Assembly (NCBI GenBank): GCA_028679485.1
Contig: JAJRBL010000268.1
Coordinates: 1 to 6,442 of the forward strand
DNA length: 6,442 nucleotides
Reading direction: 5' to 3'
Origin: Methanospirillum sp.
Lineage (GTDB): Archaea > Halobacteriota > Methanomicrobia > Methanomicrobiales > Methanospirillaceae
Shown here piece after piece: positions 1 to 5,416 of the stretch. Under the pieces are notes generated by a model. It was not told the DNA's origin, made no database searches, and was given only the letters and a program-made list of their open reading frames with translations. Every line of letters starts with the position of its first letter. Positions within the stretch are counted from its first letter, which is position 1. The position numbers and the translations under genes were made by a program.

Positions 1-1011
1 GCTGTTTCAGTCTCGACGATTCTTGTGGTAATTCTTCTTCTGGTCTTCGGGGAGATCTGGCCGAAGATGTACGGCAGCAGACATGCTACTGATTTAGCTC
101 TCCGTGTCTCGCCGATAATCCTGGTTCTTTCAAGGCTCTTCTCCCCGGTGATCTATGTATTCAATACCCTGGCAGGGAAGATGAGTGGAACCGGGGCGTT
201 TGCCCATCACATGATCACGGAAGAGGAGATCAAGGAATGGATAGATGTGGGCCAGGAAGAAGGGACAATCGAGAAAGACGAACAGGAGATGCTTCACTCG
301 GTCTTTGAATTCTCAGACACGAGAGTCCGCGAGGTGATGACGCCGCGGGTTGACGTGGTCATGATCGAAGATACGGCAACCCCGGAGGAGGCACTTGAGG
401 TCTTCAAGACCACGGGTTTTTCCCGGCTCCCGGTCTGGCACGAGAATATCGATACCATCAGGGGAATCCTTAACTTCAAGGATGCATTTATCTCGGTATT
501 GGACCCGGATTCATCAAAATCTGTCACAGATATCTGTTCCGAACCGCTGTTCGTTCCCGAAACAAAGAACATCGATGATCTTCTCAGGGAACTCAGGGTC
601 AAAAAGACCCACATGGCGATAGTACTGGACGAATATGGCAGTTTTGTGGGCATCACCACCGTTGAGGATATTCTCGAGGAACTGGTCGGTGACATCCTTG
701 ACGAGTTTGACACGGAGGAGGAGGAACTGGCCAGGGTGGCTGACGGGGTATACTCGGTTGATGCAAGGATGTGGGTGGAGGACTTAAACAAGGAACTGGG
801 TCTTTCCCTGCCGGTAAGCGAGGCATACGAGACCGTTGCCGGTCTTTTCATTGAGAAACTGGGTAATATTCCCCGGATCGGTGAGGTATGCGAACTTCCT
901 GATGAGCGGGTCCGGCTGGTCGTCATACAGATGAAAGGAAAACGCATAACCAGGCTTAAACTGATACAGATCTCTCCATCCGAGACCGAAGACGCTTCAG
1001 GTGAGAGCTGA
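1..1011 (+). CDS. CNNM/CBS/CorC-domain membrane protein (hemolysin C/CorC-like), 5' partial
   Basis: Open from the first base, so the gene begins upstream; 336 residues are visible. In this numbering, residues 1-16 are a hydrophobic segment followed by GEIWPK, the motif typical of the end region of the CNNM (DUF21) transmembrane domain. Two CBS domains follow: about 108-165 (VREVMTPRVDVV, then FSRLPVW) and about 176-232 (MAIVLDEYGSFVGI, then TTVEDILEELVGDI). A CorC/HlyC C-terminal domain covers about 245-325. Full family members are usually near 420-440 residues, so roughly 80-110 N-terminal residues are missing because of the window edge, not because of damage. The family sits in the cytoplasmic membrane with the CBS pair and CorC domain in the cytosol; CBS pairs bind adenine nucleotides, and relatives are tied to Mg2+/Co2+ efflux. 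The hemolysin label is historical. The stop shares one base with the purN ATG, suggesting cotranscription. The family call is firm; the substrate is not known. Confidence 0.9.
   Translation, partial: AVSVSTILVVILLLVFGEIWPKMYGSRHATDLALRVSPIILVLSRLFSPVIYVFNTLAGKMSGTGAFAHHMITEEEIKEWIDVGQEEGTIEKDEQEMLHSVFEFSDTRVREVMTPRVDVVMIEDTATPEEALEVFKTTGFSRLPVWHENIDTIRGILNFKDAFISVLDPDSSKSVTDICSEPLFVPETKNIDDLLRELRVKKTHMAIVLDEYGSFVGITTVEDILEELVGDILDEFDTEEEELARVADGVYSVDARMWVEDLNKELGLSLPVSEAYETVAGLFIEKLGNIPRIGEVCELPDERVRLVVIQMKGKRITRLKLIQISPSETEDASGES
999..1004 (+). promoter_or_regulatory. Ribosome binding site of purN
   Basis: AGGTGA lies inside the end of the upstream gene, six bases before the purN ATG, and complements the archaeal 16S rRNA 3' end. 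It supports the ATG at 1011. The same GGTGA core recurs before the PDCD5 gene (2708-2713) and rpl39e (3639-3644), so it is the usual signal in this genome. Confidence 0.75.
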
Positions 1012-1622
1012 TGAAAAAAGGCAGATATGTGGTCCTTGCTTCCGGCAGGGGATCCAACTTCCAGGCAATTCTCGATCGCACGAGGGATGGGTATATTCCG
1101 GCCGAGTGTGCCGCCCTGATTACCGATAATCCCGGTGCGAAGGCGATTTTTCGGGCGCAGGATGCGGGTGTTCCCGTCGATGTGGTTGATTACCGTGCAT
1201 ACCCTGACAAAACCAGGTACGAGAAGGCACTCATCACTGCTATCTCCCGGTACTCCCCCGATCTCGTGATCCTTGCCGGATACATGCGGCTGCTTGGGGA
1301 TCGGATCGTCGACGAGTTTTCAGGCCGGATGATGAACATTCACCCCTCCCTGCTCCCTGCCTTTCCCGGCCTGCATGCCCAGAGACAGGCCCTGGAATAC
1401 GGAACAAAAGTTGCAGGCTGCACTGTCCACTTTGTGACGAAGGACATGGATGCAGGGCCGGTTATCATCCAGCGTACGGTTCCGGTCCTTGATGATGACG
1501 ATGAGGACAGCCTGGCAGAGCGGATCCTTACCGAAGAACACCAGGCATTTCCTGAGTCTGTCCGTCTGTTTTTTGAGGGCCGGATCAGGCTTTCGGGAAG
1601 AAAGGTGCGAATCCTCTCCTGA
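1011..1622 (+). CDS. purN: Phosphoribosylglycinamide formyltransferase (GAR transformylase)
   Basis: Cytosolic enzyme that moves the formyl group of 10-formyl-tetrahydrofolate (or the methanogen equivalent) to GAR, the third step of purine synthesis. The 203-residue protein has the usual length for PurN. Residues 11-16 (SGRGSN) form the phosphate-binding loop. The catalytic trio is present: N109 and H111 in NIHPSLLP, and D147 in MDAGPV, matching N106/H108/D144 of the E. coli enzyme. The HAQRQAL stretch near 122-128 is the family's substrate-side loop. The DDDDED run at 161-166 is within the range seen near the C-terminus of the family. The ATG overlaps the preceding stop by one base and has a good AGGTGA site. 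Its stop is two bases before rnp4. No other purine gene is nearby, so the link to its neighbours looks like operon packing rather than a shared pathway. Confidence 0.96.
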   Translation: MKKGRYVVLASGRGSNFQAILDRTRDGYIPAECAALITDNPGAKAIFRAQDAGVPVDVVDYRAYPDKTRYEKALITAISRYSPDLVILAGYMRLLGDRIVDEFSGRMMNIHPSLLPAFPGLHAQRQALEYGTKVAGCTVHFVTKDMDAGPVIIQRTVPVLDDDDEDSLAERILTEEHQAFPESVRLFFEGRIRLSGRKVRILS

Positions 1623-1624
1623 CT

Positions 1625-1969
1625 ATGGGTAAAAGACATCCGCGTTCTGATCGGAGACAGATCGCCCAAGAAAGGATAGATATCCTGTTTAAACAGGCAG
1701 ACCGGTTCTTCAGCTGGGATCCGTACTACAGTAACCGGTGTGTTGTTCATGCCTGTCATATAGCGATGAAGGAACGTATCCGGATACCTTCGTATCTCCG
1801 GAGAAGATACTGCAGAAGATGCAGGACGTACCTGGTTCCTGGCAGGACCGGGAGAGTAAGGATTCACCGGGGACGGGTGATCATAACCTGTCTCTCCTGC
1901 GGATGGCACAGGCGGTTTCCTCTTGTAAGGAGTACCTATGAATACGGTAAAAAAGAAGAAAGCAGTTGA
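1625..1969 (+). CDS. rnp4: Ribonuclease P protein component 4 (Rpp21 family)
   Basis: Protein subunit of archaeal RNase P, which removes the 5' leader of pre-tRNA; Rnp4 pairs with Rnp1 (Rpp29) and binds the specificity domain of the RNA. The 114-residue protein is basic. Its N-terminal part (about 8-58) is helical and includes the family-typical QERIDILF. A zinc ribbon follows with C63-x2-C66 ([12 protein letters not shown]) and C89-x2-C92 ([11 protein letters not shown]). The four ligands, the YLVPG step and the arginine-rich strand between them match Rpp21. The last 15 or so residues extend past the ribbon and are encoded in the overlap with the next gene. The ATG at 1625 is the first start after an in-frame TGA at 1574. 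No Shine-Dalgarno sits at normal spacing (nearest GGTG is 17 bases away), so initiation probably depends on ribosomes ending purN two bases upstream. Confidence 0.93.
   Translation: MGKRHPRSDRRQIAQERIDILFKQADRFFSWDPYYSNRCVVHACHIAMKERIRIPSYLRRRYCRRCRTYLVPGRTGRVRIHRGRVIITCLSCGWHRRFPLVRSTYEYGKKEESS
1927..1933 (+). promoter_or_regulatory. Ribosome binding site of the YhbY-domain gene
   Basis: AAGGAGT lies within the rnp4 coding region; its GGAG core is five bases before the ATG at 1938. It is one of the strongest Shine-Dalgarno matches here and supports a genuine out-of-frame start inside rnp4. Confidence 0.75.
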
Positions 1970-2204
1970 TAACAGTTTTCATGATCTGAAGCCTACAATC
2001 TGGATAGGCAAGCAGGGAATCACCGATACGATCATCGATGAGATCAGGGGACAGGTAAAGGTCAGGAAGGTCATCAAAGTGAAATGGCTTGCATCTACTG
2101 ATATCGATCCCCCGGCGGTTGCCTCTGCAAGCGGAACGATACTCCTCCAGATCCGGGGAAGGACAATGGTACTTGGGGATTTTCAGGTGTATCGTGATTC
2201 GTGA
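1938..2204 (+). CDS. YhbY/CRM-domain RNA-binding protein
   Basis: Small 88-residue protein consisting almost wholly of one CRS1-YhbY (CRM) RNA-binding domain. Residues 1-15 are a basic, lysine-rich tail. The domain starts near 16 ([14 protein letters not shown]), whose GKQG loop corresponds to the GxxG-like RNA-contact loop of the family. It continues with an alpha helix ([18 protein letters not shown]) and ends with the [15 protein letters not shown] strands. Bacterial YhbY binds pre-50S particles, and plant CRM proteins act in intron splicing; the archaeal role is not settled. Its position after an RNase P subunit and before ribosomal protein genes suggests RNA or ribosomal subunit maturation, which is inference. 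The start at 1938 has a strong Shine-Dalgarno and no later in-frame ATG precedes the domain, so the 32-nt overlap with rnp4 is well supported. It is the last gene of the first block. Confidence 0.9.
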   Translation: MNTVKKKKAVDNSFHDLKPTIWIGKQGITDTIIDEIRGQVKVRKVIKVKWLASTDIDPPAVASASGTILLQIRGRTMVLGDFQVYRDS

Positions 2205-2207
2205 TCT

Positions 2208-2220
2208 CGAAATATATAAG
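2208..2220 (+). promoter_or_regulatory. Archaeal promoter (BRE + TATA box) for the rps19e operon
   Basis: CGAAATATATAAG just after the YhbY stop combines a purine-rich BRE (CGAAA) with a TATA-like core (TATATA at 2213-2218). It stands out as the AT-rich element of the longest gap among genes in this window. With the usual 22-27 base spacing, transcription would start near 2237-2242, giving a leader of about 35 nt before the rps19e ATG. The start point is predicted, not seen. Confidence 0.75.
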
Positions 2221-2221
2221 A

Positions 2222-2274
2222 ATAGTCCACGCGAATAAGTAGAGACTACTATCCGTATTGAGAGTGTGGACTAT
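2222..2274 (+). repeat. Inverted repeat spanning the rps19e promoter/leader
   Basis: ATAGTCCAC at 2222-2230 is the exact reverse complement of GTGGACTAT at 2266-2274. Allowing one G-U pair (2231/2265) and a C-G pair (2232/2264), the arms extend to 11 positions around a 31-nt centre. The left arm lies just after the TATA box and the right arm ends two bases before the rps19e ATG. If transcription begins near 2240, the left arm would not be in the mRNA, which favours a DNA-level operator over an RNA hairpin. A start further upstream would allow a hairpin covering the initiation region. A small inner hairpin (AGTAG 2238-2242, CTACT 2246-2250) sits inside the centre. Confidence 0.5.
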
Positions 2275-2287
2275 CGATGACTACTAT
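2244..2287 (+). repeat. Direct repeat GACTACTAT, two copies
   Basis: GACTACTAT occurs at 2244-2252 and again at 2279-2287, the second copy covering codons 1-4 of rps19e. The shorter GACTAT at 2269-2274 lies between them and its complement ATAGTC is at 2222-2227. The related motif is therefore present four times in 66 bases. The spacing of the two long copies is 35 bases. Function is unknown; a protein-binding site is one reading, chance in AT-rich sequence another. Confidence 0.4.
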
Positions 2288-2699
2288 ATATGATGTTCCG
2301 GCTGACAAGCTGATCGCGAAAGCGGCAACGGAACTGAAGGAAAAACCCGAAATAACCGCGCCAGAATGGGCACCATTTGTCAAGACCGGTATCCACCGTG
2401 AGATGCCTCCGGATGATCCGGAGTGGTGGTATACCCGGGCAGCAGCGGTTCTCAGGCGTGTATATGTTGACGGACCGGTCGGTGTTGAGAGGATGCGTTC
2501 GGTGTACGGCGGAAACAAAAACCGTGGATCGAAACCGAACAAGTCGGTAAAGGGAAGCGGCTCAATCTTACGCAAATCCCTTCAGCAGCTTGAAGCCGCA
2601 GGGTTTGTAGCCAGGCAGAAGAATGGCCGGGTCATCACCCCTGCCGGGGTATCATTCCTCGACAACGTCGCCTACACGGTCAGTACAGAGAACCAGTAA
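2277..2699 (+). CDS. rps19e: 30S ribosomal protein S19e
   Basis: Small-subunit ribosomal protein found in archaea and eukaryotes but not bacteria, located in the 30S head; its eukaryotic counterpart is needed for pre-18S maturation. The 140-residue length is normal for archaea. Family signatures are clear: YDVPADKLI at 5-13, PEWAPFVKTG at 29-38, the DPEWWYTRAAAVLRRVY helix at 47-63, the GPVGVERMRSVYGG turn at 66-79, and the basic NRGSKPNKSVKGSGSILRKS stretch at 82-101. The C-terminus is the winged-helix wing GFVARQKNGRVITPAG. The ATG at 2277 precedes MTTIYDVPA, the standard start; the Shine-Dalgarno before it is weak. It is the first gene after the promoter, so it leads the ribosome-related operon. 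The next gene starts 20 bases after its stop. Confidence 0.97.
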   Translation: MTTIYDVPADKLIAKAATELKEKPEITAPEWAPFVKTGIHREMPPDDPEWWYTRAAAVLRRVYVDGPVGVERMRSVYGGNKNRGSKPNKSVKGSGSILRKSLQQLEAAGFVARQKNGRVITPAGVSFLDNVAYTVSTENQ

Positions 2700-2707
2700 G
2701 TACAGAA

Positions 2708-2713
2708 TGGTGA
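2708..2713 (+). promoter_or_regulatory. Ribosome binding site of the PDCD5-family gene
   Basis: TGGTGA lies six bases before the ATG at 2720 in the 20-base gap after rps19e. It fits the GGTGA pattern used elsewhere here and supports MGDDELAEIRRRK as the true N-terminus. Confidence 0.7.
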
Positions 2714-2719
2714 ATACCG

Positions 2720-3052
2720 ATGGGTGACGATGAACTGGCTGAGATCCGCCGGAGAAAGATGGCAGAGATCCAGCAACAGACTGCAATGCAACAGCAGGAG
2801 ATTGACCGTCAGCAACAGTACGAAGCACAGATGCAGATGGCACTCATGCAGGTCCTTGAACCGGAAGCGCGGGAGCGGCTCAGTACCATCAGACTCACCC
2901 GTCCGGATTTTGCCCGGGCGGTAGAACAGCAACTGGTGATGCTTGCCCAGAACGGCAGAATCCAGAAGAAAATAACCGACGAACAGCTGAAGGTCATCCT
3001 CAAGCAGGTGACCCCGGCAAAGAAGGAGTTCAATATCAGGCGAAAGGGATGA
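2720..3052 (+). CDS. PDCD5/TFAR19-family DNA-binding protein
   Basis: Archaeal homologue of human PDCD5, a small helical protein; archaeal members such as MTH1615 are annotated as DNA-binding proteins. The 110-residue length is normal. Residues 1-15 (GDDELAEIRRRKM) form the typical acidic-then-basic start. About 17-45 is a glutamine-rich, coiled-coil-like helix. The core three-helix bundle follows, with LEPEARERLSTIRLTRPDFARAVEQQL at about 46-72, MLAQNGRI at 73-80 and ITDEQLKVILKQVT at 85-98. The basic tail ends FNIRRKG, a family hallmark. Its stop overlaps the start of the PP-loop gene as ATGA, so the two are translationally coupled. The place of the gene beside S19e and L39e is a recurrent archaeal arrangement as I recall it, which hints at a link to translation, possibly as a chaperone partner or ribosome-associated factor. 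DNA binding in vivo is not certain for the family. Confidence 0.92.
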   Translation: MGDDELAEIRRRKMAEIQQQTAMQQQEIDRQQQYEAQMQMALMQVLEPEARERLSTIRLTRPDFARAVEQQLVMLAQNGRIQKKITDEQLKVILKQVTPAKKEFNIRRKG

Positions 3053-3651
3053 AGGCCGGTGTCCTCTTTTCTGGTGGAAAGGACAGTTCTCTTACTGCCA
3101 TTCTCCTTTCCTCCTGGTATGAGGTTGAACTGAATACCTTCCTCTTCAGCCCTGATACCTGTATCGCAGGGGTAAAGCAGGCTGCTGCATCCCTTGGGTT
3201 TCCGCATCATATCCGTCCCTTCCGGGATGGATTCCTCGGAGAGATGACTGACCTTATCATCAGGGAAGGATATCCGAACCATGCGATCCAGCAGATTCAC
3301 CGGGAAGCAATCAGGTGTATCTGCAGCGAATACGATGTGGTAGCCGACGGAACCAGGTTCGGTGACCGGGTACCCCTGCTATCAGACGACGAGATCAGAA
3401 GTCTCGGCGACCGGTCCGGGTGTTCGTACCTGAGACCCCTGATCGGGTTTCCGAAACGGGAAGTTGAACGACTGGTGTCACGGTGTCTCCGGGTAACATA
3501 CGGGGAGACGGGGGAGATCCTGAATGGTGATTATGAGCATGAGATCCGGCAGGAGATGAAGAGACGAGGCCTTTCTCCCGGCCAGTTCTTTCCACCGGCA
3601 CACCAGCAGTCCCTGACGACCGGAAGACAGCAACACACAGGTGAATCATGA
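3049..3651 (+). CDS. PP-loop ATPase (adenine nucleotide alpha hydrolase superfamily), substrate unknown
   Basis: A 200-residue soluble protein with an N-type ATP pyrophosphatase fold. The PP-loop SGGKDSS is at residues 8-14. A second nucleotide-side motif, [13 protein letters not shown] (97-109), resembles the GTxxDD region of PP-loop enzymes, and [16 protein letters not shown] (128-143) matches the conserved PLxxxxKxEV helix. Such enzymes adenylate a substrate before sulfur or nitrogen transfer; relatives include TtcA, TtuA, ThiI, TilS and NAD synthetase. Cysteines occur at 38, 90, 92, 125 and 146; no CxxC zinc pair and no THUMP or ferredoxin-like domain are present, so the TtcA/TtuA and ThiI types are unlikely. 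The C-terminal 25 residues are Gln/His-rich and probably disordered. ATGA overlaps on both sides couple it to the PDCD5 gene and rpl39e. A role in modifying RNA or a ribosomal component is inferred from location only. Confidence 0.85.
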   Translation: MKAGVLFSGGKDSSLTAILLSSWYEVELNTFLFSPDTCIAGVKQAAASLGFPHHIRPFRDGFLGEMTDLIIREGYPNHAIQQIHREAIRCICSEYDVVADGTRFGDRVPLLSDDEIRSLGDRSGCSYLRPLIGFPKREVERLVSRCLRVTYGETGEILNGDYEHEIRQEMKRRGLSPGQFFPPAHQQSLTTGRQQHTGES

Positions 3652-3800
3652 GCAAACTGACAAAATGCCGAAAGATTCGGCTATCCAAAAAGACCCAGCA
3701 GAACCGTCGTGTTCCCCAGTGGGTAATGGTAAAGACAGCCCGAGCAGTAATGGCCCATCCGCAGCGCCACAGCTGGCGGAGAAGCACCCTCAAGGTGTGA
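3648..3800 (+). CDS. rpl39e: 50S ribosomal protein L39e
   Basis: A 50-residue, strongly basic ribosomal protein that lines the nascent peptide exit tunnel in archaea and eukaryotes, where bacteria use an L23 extension. The start [20 protein letters not shown], the [13 protein letters not shown] core at 18-30 and the [10 protein letters not shown] end at 41-50 are diagnostic, and the length is normal. The one cysteine at residue 7 stands in the basic N-terminal region. The ATG overlaps the previous stop (ATGA) and has AGGTGA three bases upstream, a short spacing consistent with translational coupling. The gene is small enough to be missed by automatic length cut-offs. rpl31e begins six bases after its stop; L31e and L39e sit near the same tunnel exit, so paired synthesis makes sense. 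Confidence 0.96.
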   Translation: MSKLTKCRKIRLSKKTQQNRRVPQWVMVKTARAVMAHPQRHSWRRSTLKV

Positions 3801-3806
3801 ACATTC

Positions 3807-4070
3807 ATGGTTGAGAAACTGAAGGAACAGATGTATGTTATCCCGCTCGGCAGAGTAAAACGGGTTCCCCGCTGGCGCCGGAGCGCAAAGGCGATGAAGG
3901 ATATCCGTGAATTCCTTTGCCACCACATGAAGACCGAGGATGTACGCCTTGGCCAGGACATCAATGAAAAGATCTGGTCACGGGGTACGGAGAAGCCTCC
4001 TGCACGGGTCCGCGTCCGGGCGATGAAGCTCGAAGACGGGCATGTCCAGGCAGAACTGGCCGAGGAGTAG
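3807..4070 (+). CDS. rpl31e: 50S ribosomal protein L31e
   Basis: Archaeal/eukaryotic large-subunit protein at the rim of the peptide exit tunnel, where in eukaryotes it helps dock chaperones and targeting factors. The 87-residue length is usual. Visible signatures are [20 protein letters not shown] at 10-29, the helix [14 protein letters not shown] at 29-42, [16 protein letters not shown] at 45-60 and [15 protein letters not shown] at 64-78. The ATG is backed by AGGTG at 3793-3797 in the end of rpl39e, nine bases upstream. Its stop abuts the aIF6 start with no gap. Confidence 0.97.
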   Translation: MVEKLKEQMYVIPLGRVKRVPRWRRSAKAMKDIREFLCHHMKTEDVRLGQDINEKIWSRGTEKPPARVRVRAMKLEDGHVQAELAEE

Positions 4071-4736
4071 ATGGACCGTATCGTCTCGATAGCCGGAGAT
4101 CCACATATAGGCGTTTTCACCCGCGTATTTGATGATGTCGCTGTCGTTCCGCCGGATGCACCAGAAGACCTTATCCGGGGATATTCAGAGGCATTAAAGG
4201 TTGAGATAGTCAGGACCACCCTTCAGGGAAGCCCGATAATCGGTTCCCTCCTTGCAGGAAACAGTAATGGCTTTATCGTAACCGGCATGGCAACCGATGA
4301 AGAACTGGACAGTCTCACGCCCTACCGTGACGTGATGCTGCTTCAGGAAGGGATGAATGCAGCCGGAAATGTCATCCTCGCAAACGATCAGTTTGCGGCC
4401 GTTCACCCGGAGATGGAAGAAGGTCTGATGGATGCCATCGAAGAGTTCCTGAAGGTTCCGGTGATACCCCTTACCCTGGGAGGGGTAAAAACCGTCGGGA
4501 TGGCAGCAACAGCAACGAATACCGGTGTGGTCGTCAGTCCCCGCAGTACTCCGGGTGAGATCCATACCCTTGAAGAGGTATGTGAGCTGCCTGTCGGAAA
4601 GGGTTCAGTGACGATGGGGAATGCCCTCGTGGGAACCGGTCTTGTTGCAAACCGGTACGGGTACCTGGCCGGTATCGGGACGAGCGGGTATGAACTCGGT
4701 AGAATTGAAGATATTTTAGGATTTGAGGAAGAATAA
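4071..4736 (+). CDS. eif6: Translation initiation factor aIF6 (ribosome anti-association factor)
   Basis: Binds the 50S subunit at the L14/sarcin-ricin-loop face and blocks premature joining with 30S; its eukaryotic counterpart is released late in 60S maturation. The 221-residue protein has archaeal-type length and lacks the eukaryotic C-terminal tail. The pentein fold repeats are evident: IGVFTRVFDDVAVVPP at 13-28, IIGSLLAGNSNGFIVTG at 56-72, NVILANDQFAAVHPEM at 100-115, VGMAATATNTGVVVSP at 142-157 and GNALVGTGLVANRYGYLAG at 183-201. The end GYELGRIEDILGF is typical. The ATG directly follows the L31e stop; the GAGGAG at 4062-4067 in L31e can serve as Shine-Dalgarno, and the MDRIVSIAGD start is standard. 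Next comes rpl18a, starting one base after the stop. The order L31e-aIF6-LX is a known archaeal cluster. Confidence 0.97.
   Translation: MDRIVSIAGDPHIGVFTRVFDDVAVVPPDAPEDLIRGYSEALKVEIVRTTLQGSPIIGSLLAGNSNGFIVTGMATDEELDSLTPYRDVMLLQEGMNAAGNVILANDQFAAVHPEMEEGLMDAIEEFLKVPVIPLTLGGVKTVGMAATATNTGVVVSPRSTPGEIHTLEEVCELPVGKGSVTMGNALVGTGLVANRYGYLAGIGTSGYELGRIEDILGFEEE
4725..4730 (+). promoter_or_regulatory. Ribosome binding site of rpl18a, deciding its start
   Basis: GAGGAA in the last codons of aIF6 lies about seven bases before the ATG at 4738. It argues against the in-frame TTG at 4723, which would add five residues and overlap both the site and the aIF6 end. Confidence 0.6.
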
Positions 4737-4737
4737 T

Positions 4738-4932
4738 ATGGAAGAGAAGAAATTTGAGGTAAAAGGGTCGTATCAGGAAAAACGTGACTTCTGGAAGCCG
4801 TATGCAAAGGTTCTTTCCGCTCCAAACAAGGAACAGGCAGAAGAGCGGATTTACACCGTTATCGGAAGCAAACACCGGCTTACCAGGGCTTACATTCGTA
4901 TTGAATCGGTATCCGAGATCAGCGGAGAGTAA
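4738..4932 (+). CDS. rpl18a: 50S ribosomal protein L18Ae (LX)
   Basis: Short archaeal form of eukaryotic L18a, also called LX, a large-subunit protein with one ferredoxin-like domain. From the ATG at 4738 it has 64 residues: FEVKGSYQ at 6-13, a KRDFWKPYAKVLSAPNKEQA region at 15-34, and the closing IGSKHRLTRAYIRIESVSEI, which matches the family's GSkH.lkR..I.I. An in-frame TTG at 4723 would give a longer protein, but the ATG with GAGGAA upstream and the family's normal start (short lead, then FEVKG) are preferred. It follows aIF6 by one base and precedes pfdA by five bases, as in many euryarchaea. Confidence 0.93.
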   Translation: MEEKKFEVKGSYQEKRDFWKPYAKVLSAPNKEQAEERIYTVIGSKHRLTRAYIRIESVSEISGE

Positions 4933-4937
4933 GATAC

Positions 4938-5384
4938 ATGGCCCCCGTTGATCCCCGTGAAGTTCAGTCTCTCCAGACATACCTGAACCAGTATACCCAG
5001 CAGGCGGAGGTTTATTCGCGTCAGCTCGGGATAATGGAAGAAGGTATCCGGGAGGCGAATGCATCCATCGAGACCCTGAATGCACTTGTGGATGCAGGAG
5101 AGGCACCAGTTCTCATGCCAATCGGCGGTGGGCTGAATATCCGGGCAAAAATTGTGCAGACCGACGAGGTGTTTGTCAGCATCGGTTCTGATATCATACT
5201 TCAGAAGACGAATAAGGATGCTGTCTCCTATCTCCAGGACCGGATAAAGGAGATGGAGGCAACTGCCAAGAACCTTACCGAGGTTCTGCAGAAGATAGAT
5301 GCCCAGGTAAAAGATATCCAGAAACGTCTTGAACAGTTATACCGGCAGGCCCAGCAGGAACAGGGTGCAGGCCCGGTCCAGTAA
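4938..5384 (+). CDS. pfdA: Prefoldin subunit alpha
   Basis: Prefoldin is a cytosolic hexamer (two alpha, four beta) that captures unfolded or nascent proteins and passes them to the thermosome. This 148-residue alpha subunit shows the expected plan. An N-terminal coiled coil covers about 7-54 with hydrophobic heptads. The two beta hairpins of the jellyfish body cover about 57-95 (APVLMPIGGGLNIRAKI, then VFVSIGSDIILQK). A C-terminal coiled coil covers about 97-140, ending in a Gln-rich tail. The PIGGG and EVFVSIGS motifs are characteristic. The ATG at 4938 is five bases after the L18a stop, with GGAG at 4924-4927 upstream. The beta subunit gene is not in this window. Lying between ribosomal genes and ftsY, it fits a set dealing with nascent chains leaving the ribosome. 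Confidence 0.95.
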   Translation: MAPVDPREVQSLQTYLNQYTQQAEVYSRQLGIMEEGIREANASIETLNALVDAGEAPVLMPIGGGLNIRAKIVQTDEVFVSIGSDIILQKTNKDAVSYLQDRIKEMEATAKNLTEVLQKIDAQVKDIQKRLEQLYRQAQQEQGAGPVQ

Positions 5385-5416
5385 ACCTGCCCCGGGTTCA
5401 GACAGCGGAGACAGAG

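Noticed and set aside
294..947. Minus-strand open frame of 217 codons inside the CNNM/CBS gene.
   Set aside because: Ser/Thr/Arg-rich mirror of a strongly conserved CBS/CorC coding frame; no domain and no plausible start signal.
2205..2276. Possible small RNA gene or transcription terminator in the longest intergenic gap.
   Set aside because: No T-rich run typical of archaeal termination and no tRNA or snoRNA box motifs are visible; the sequence is explained better by the promoter and repeats.
2281..2290. Second TATA-like stretch CTACTATATA just after the rps19e start codon.
   Set aside because: It is inside the rps19e coding region (codons 2-5, lacking a good BRE), and the next gene is over 400 bases away.
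3395..4219. Long minus-strand open frame (274 codons) opposite the PP-loop gene, rpl39e, rpl31e and the aIF6 start.
   Set aside because: It lies wholly opposite four well-supported genes, has low-complexity Ser/Arg/Thr-rich composition and no recognisable domain.
4723..4737. Upstream TTG extension of rpl18a.
   Set aside because: It would overlap the aIF6 end and its own Shine-Dalgarno; the ATG at 4738 matches the family's normal N-terminus.
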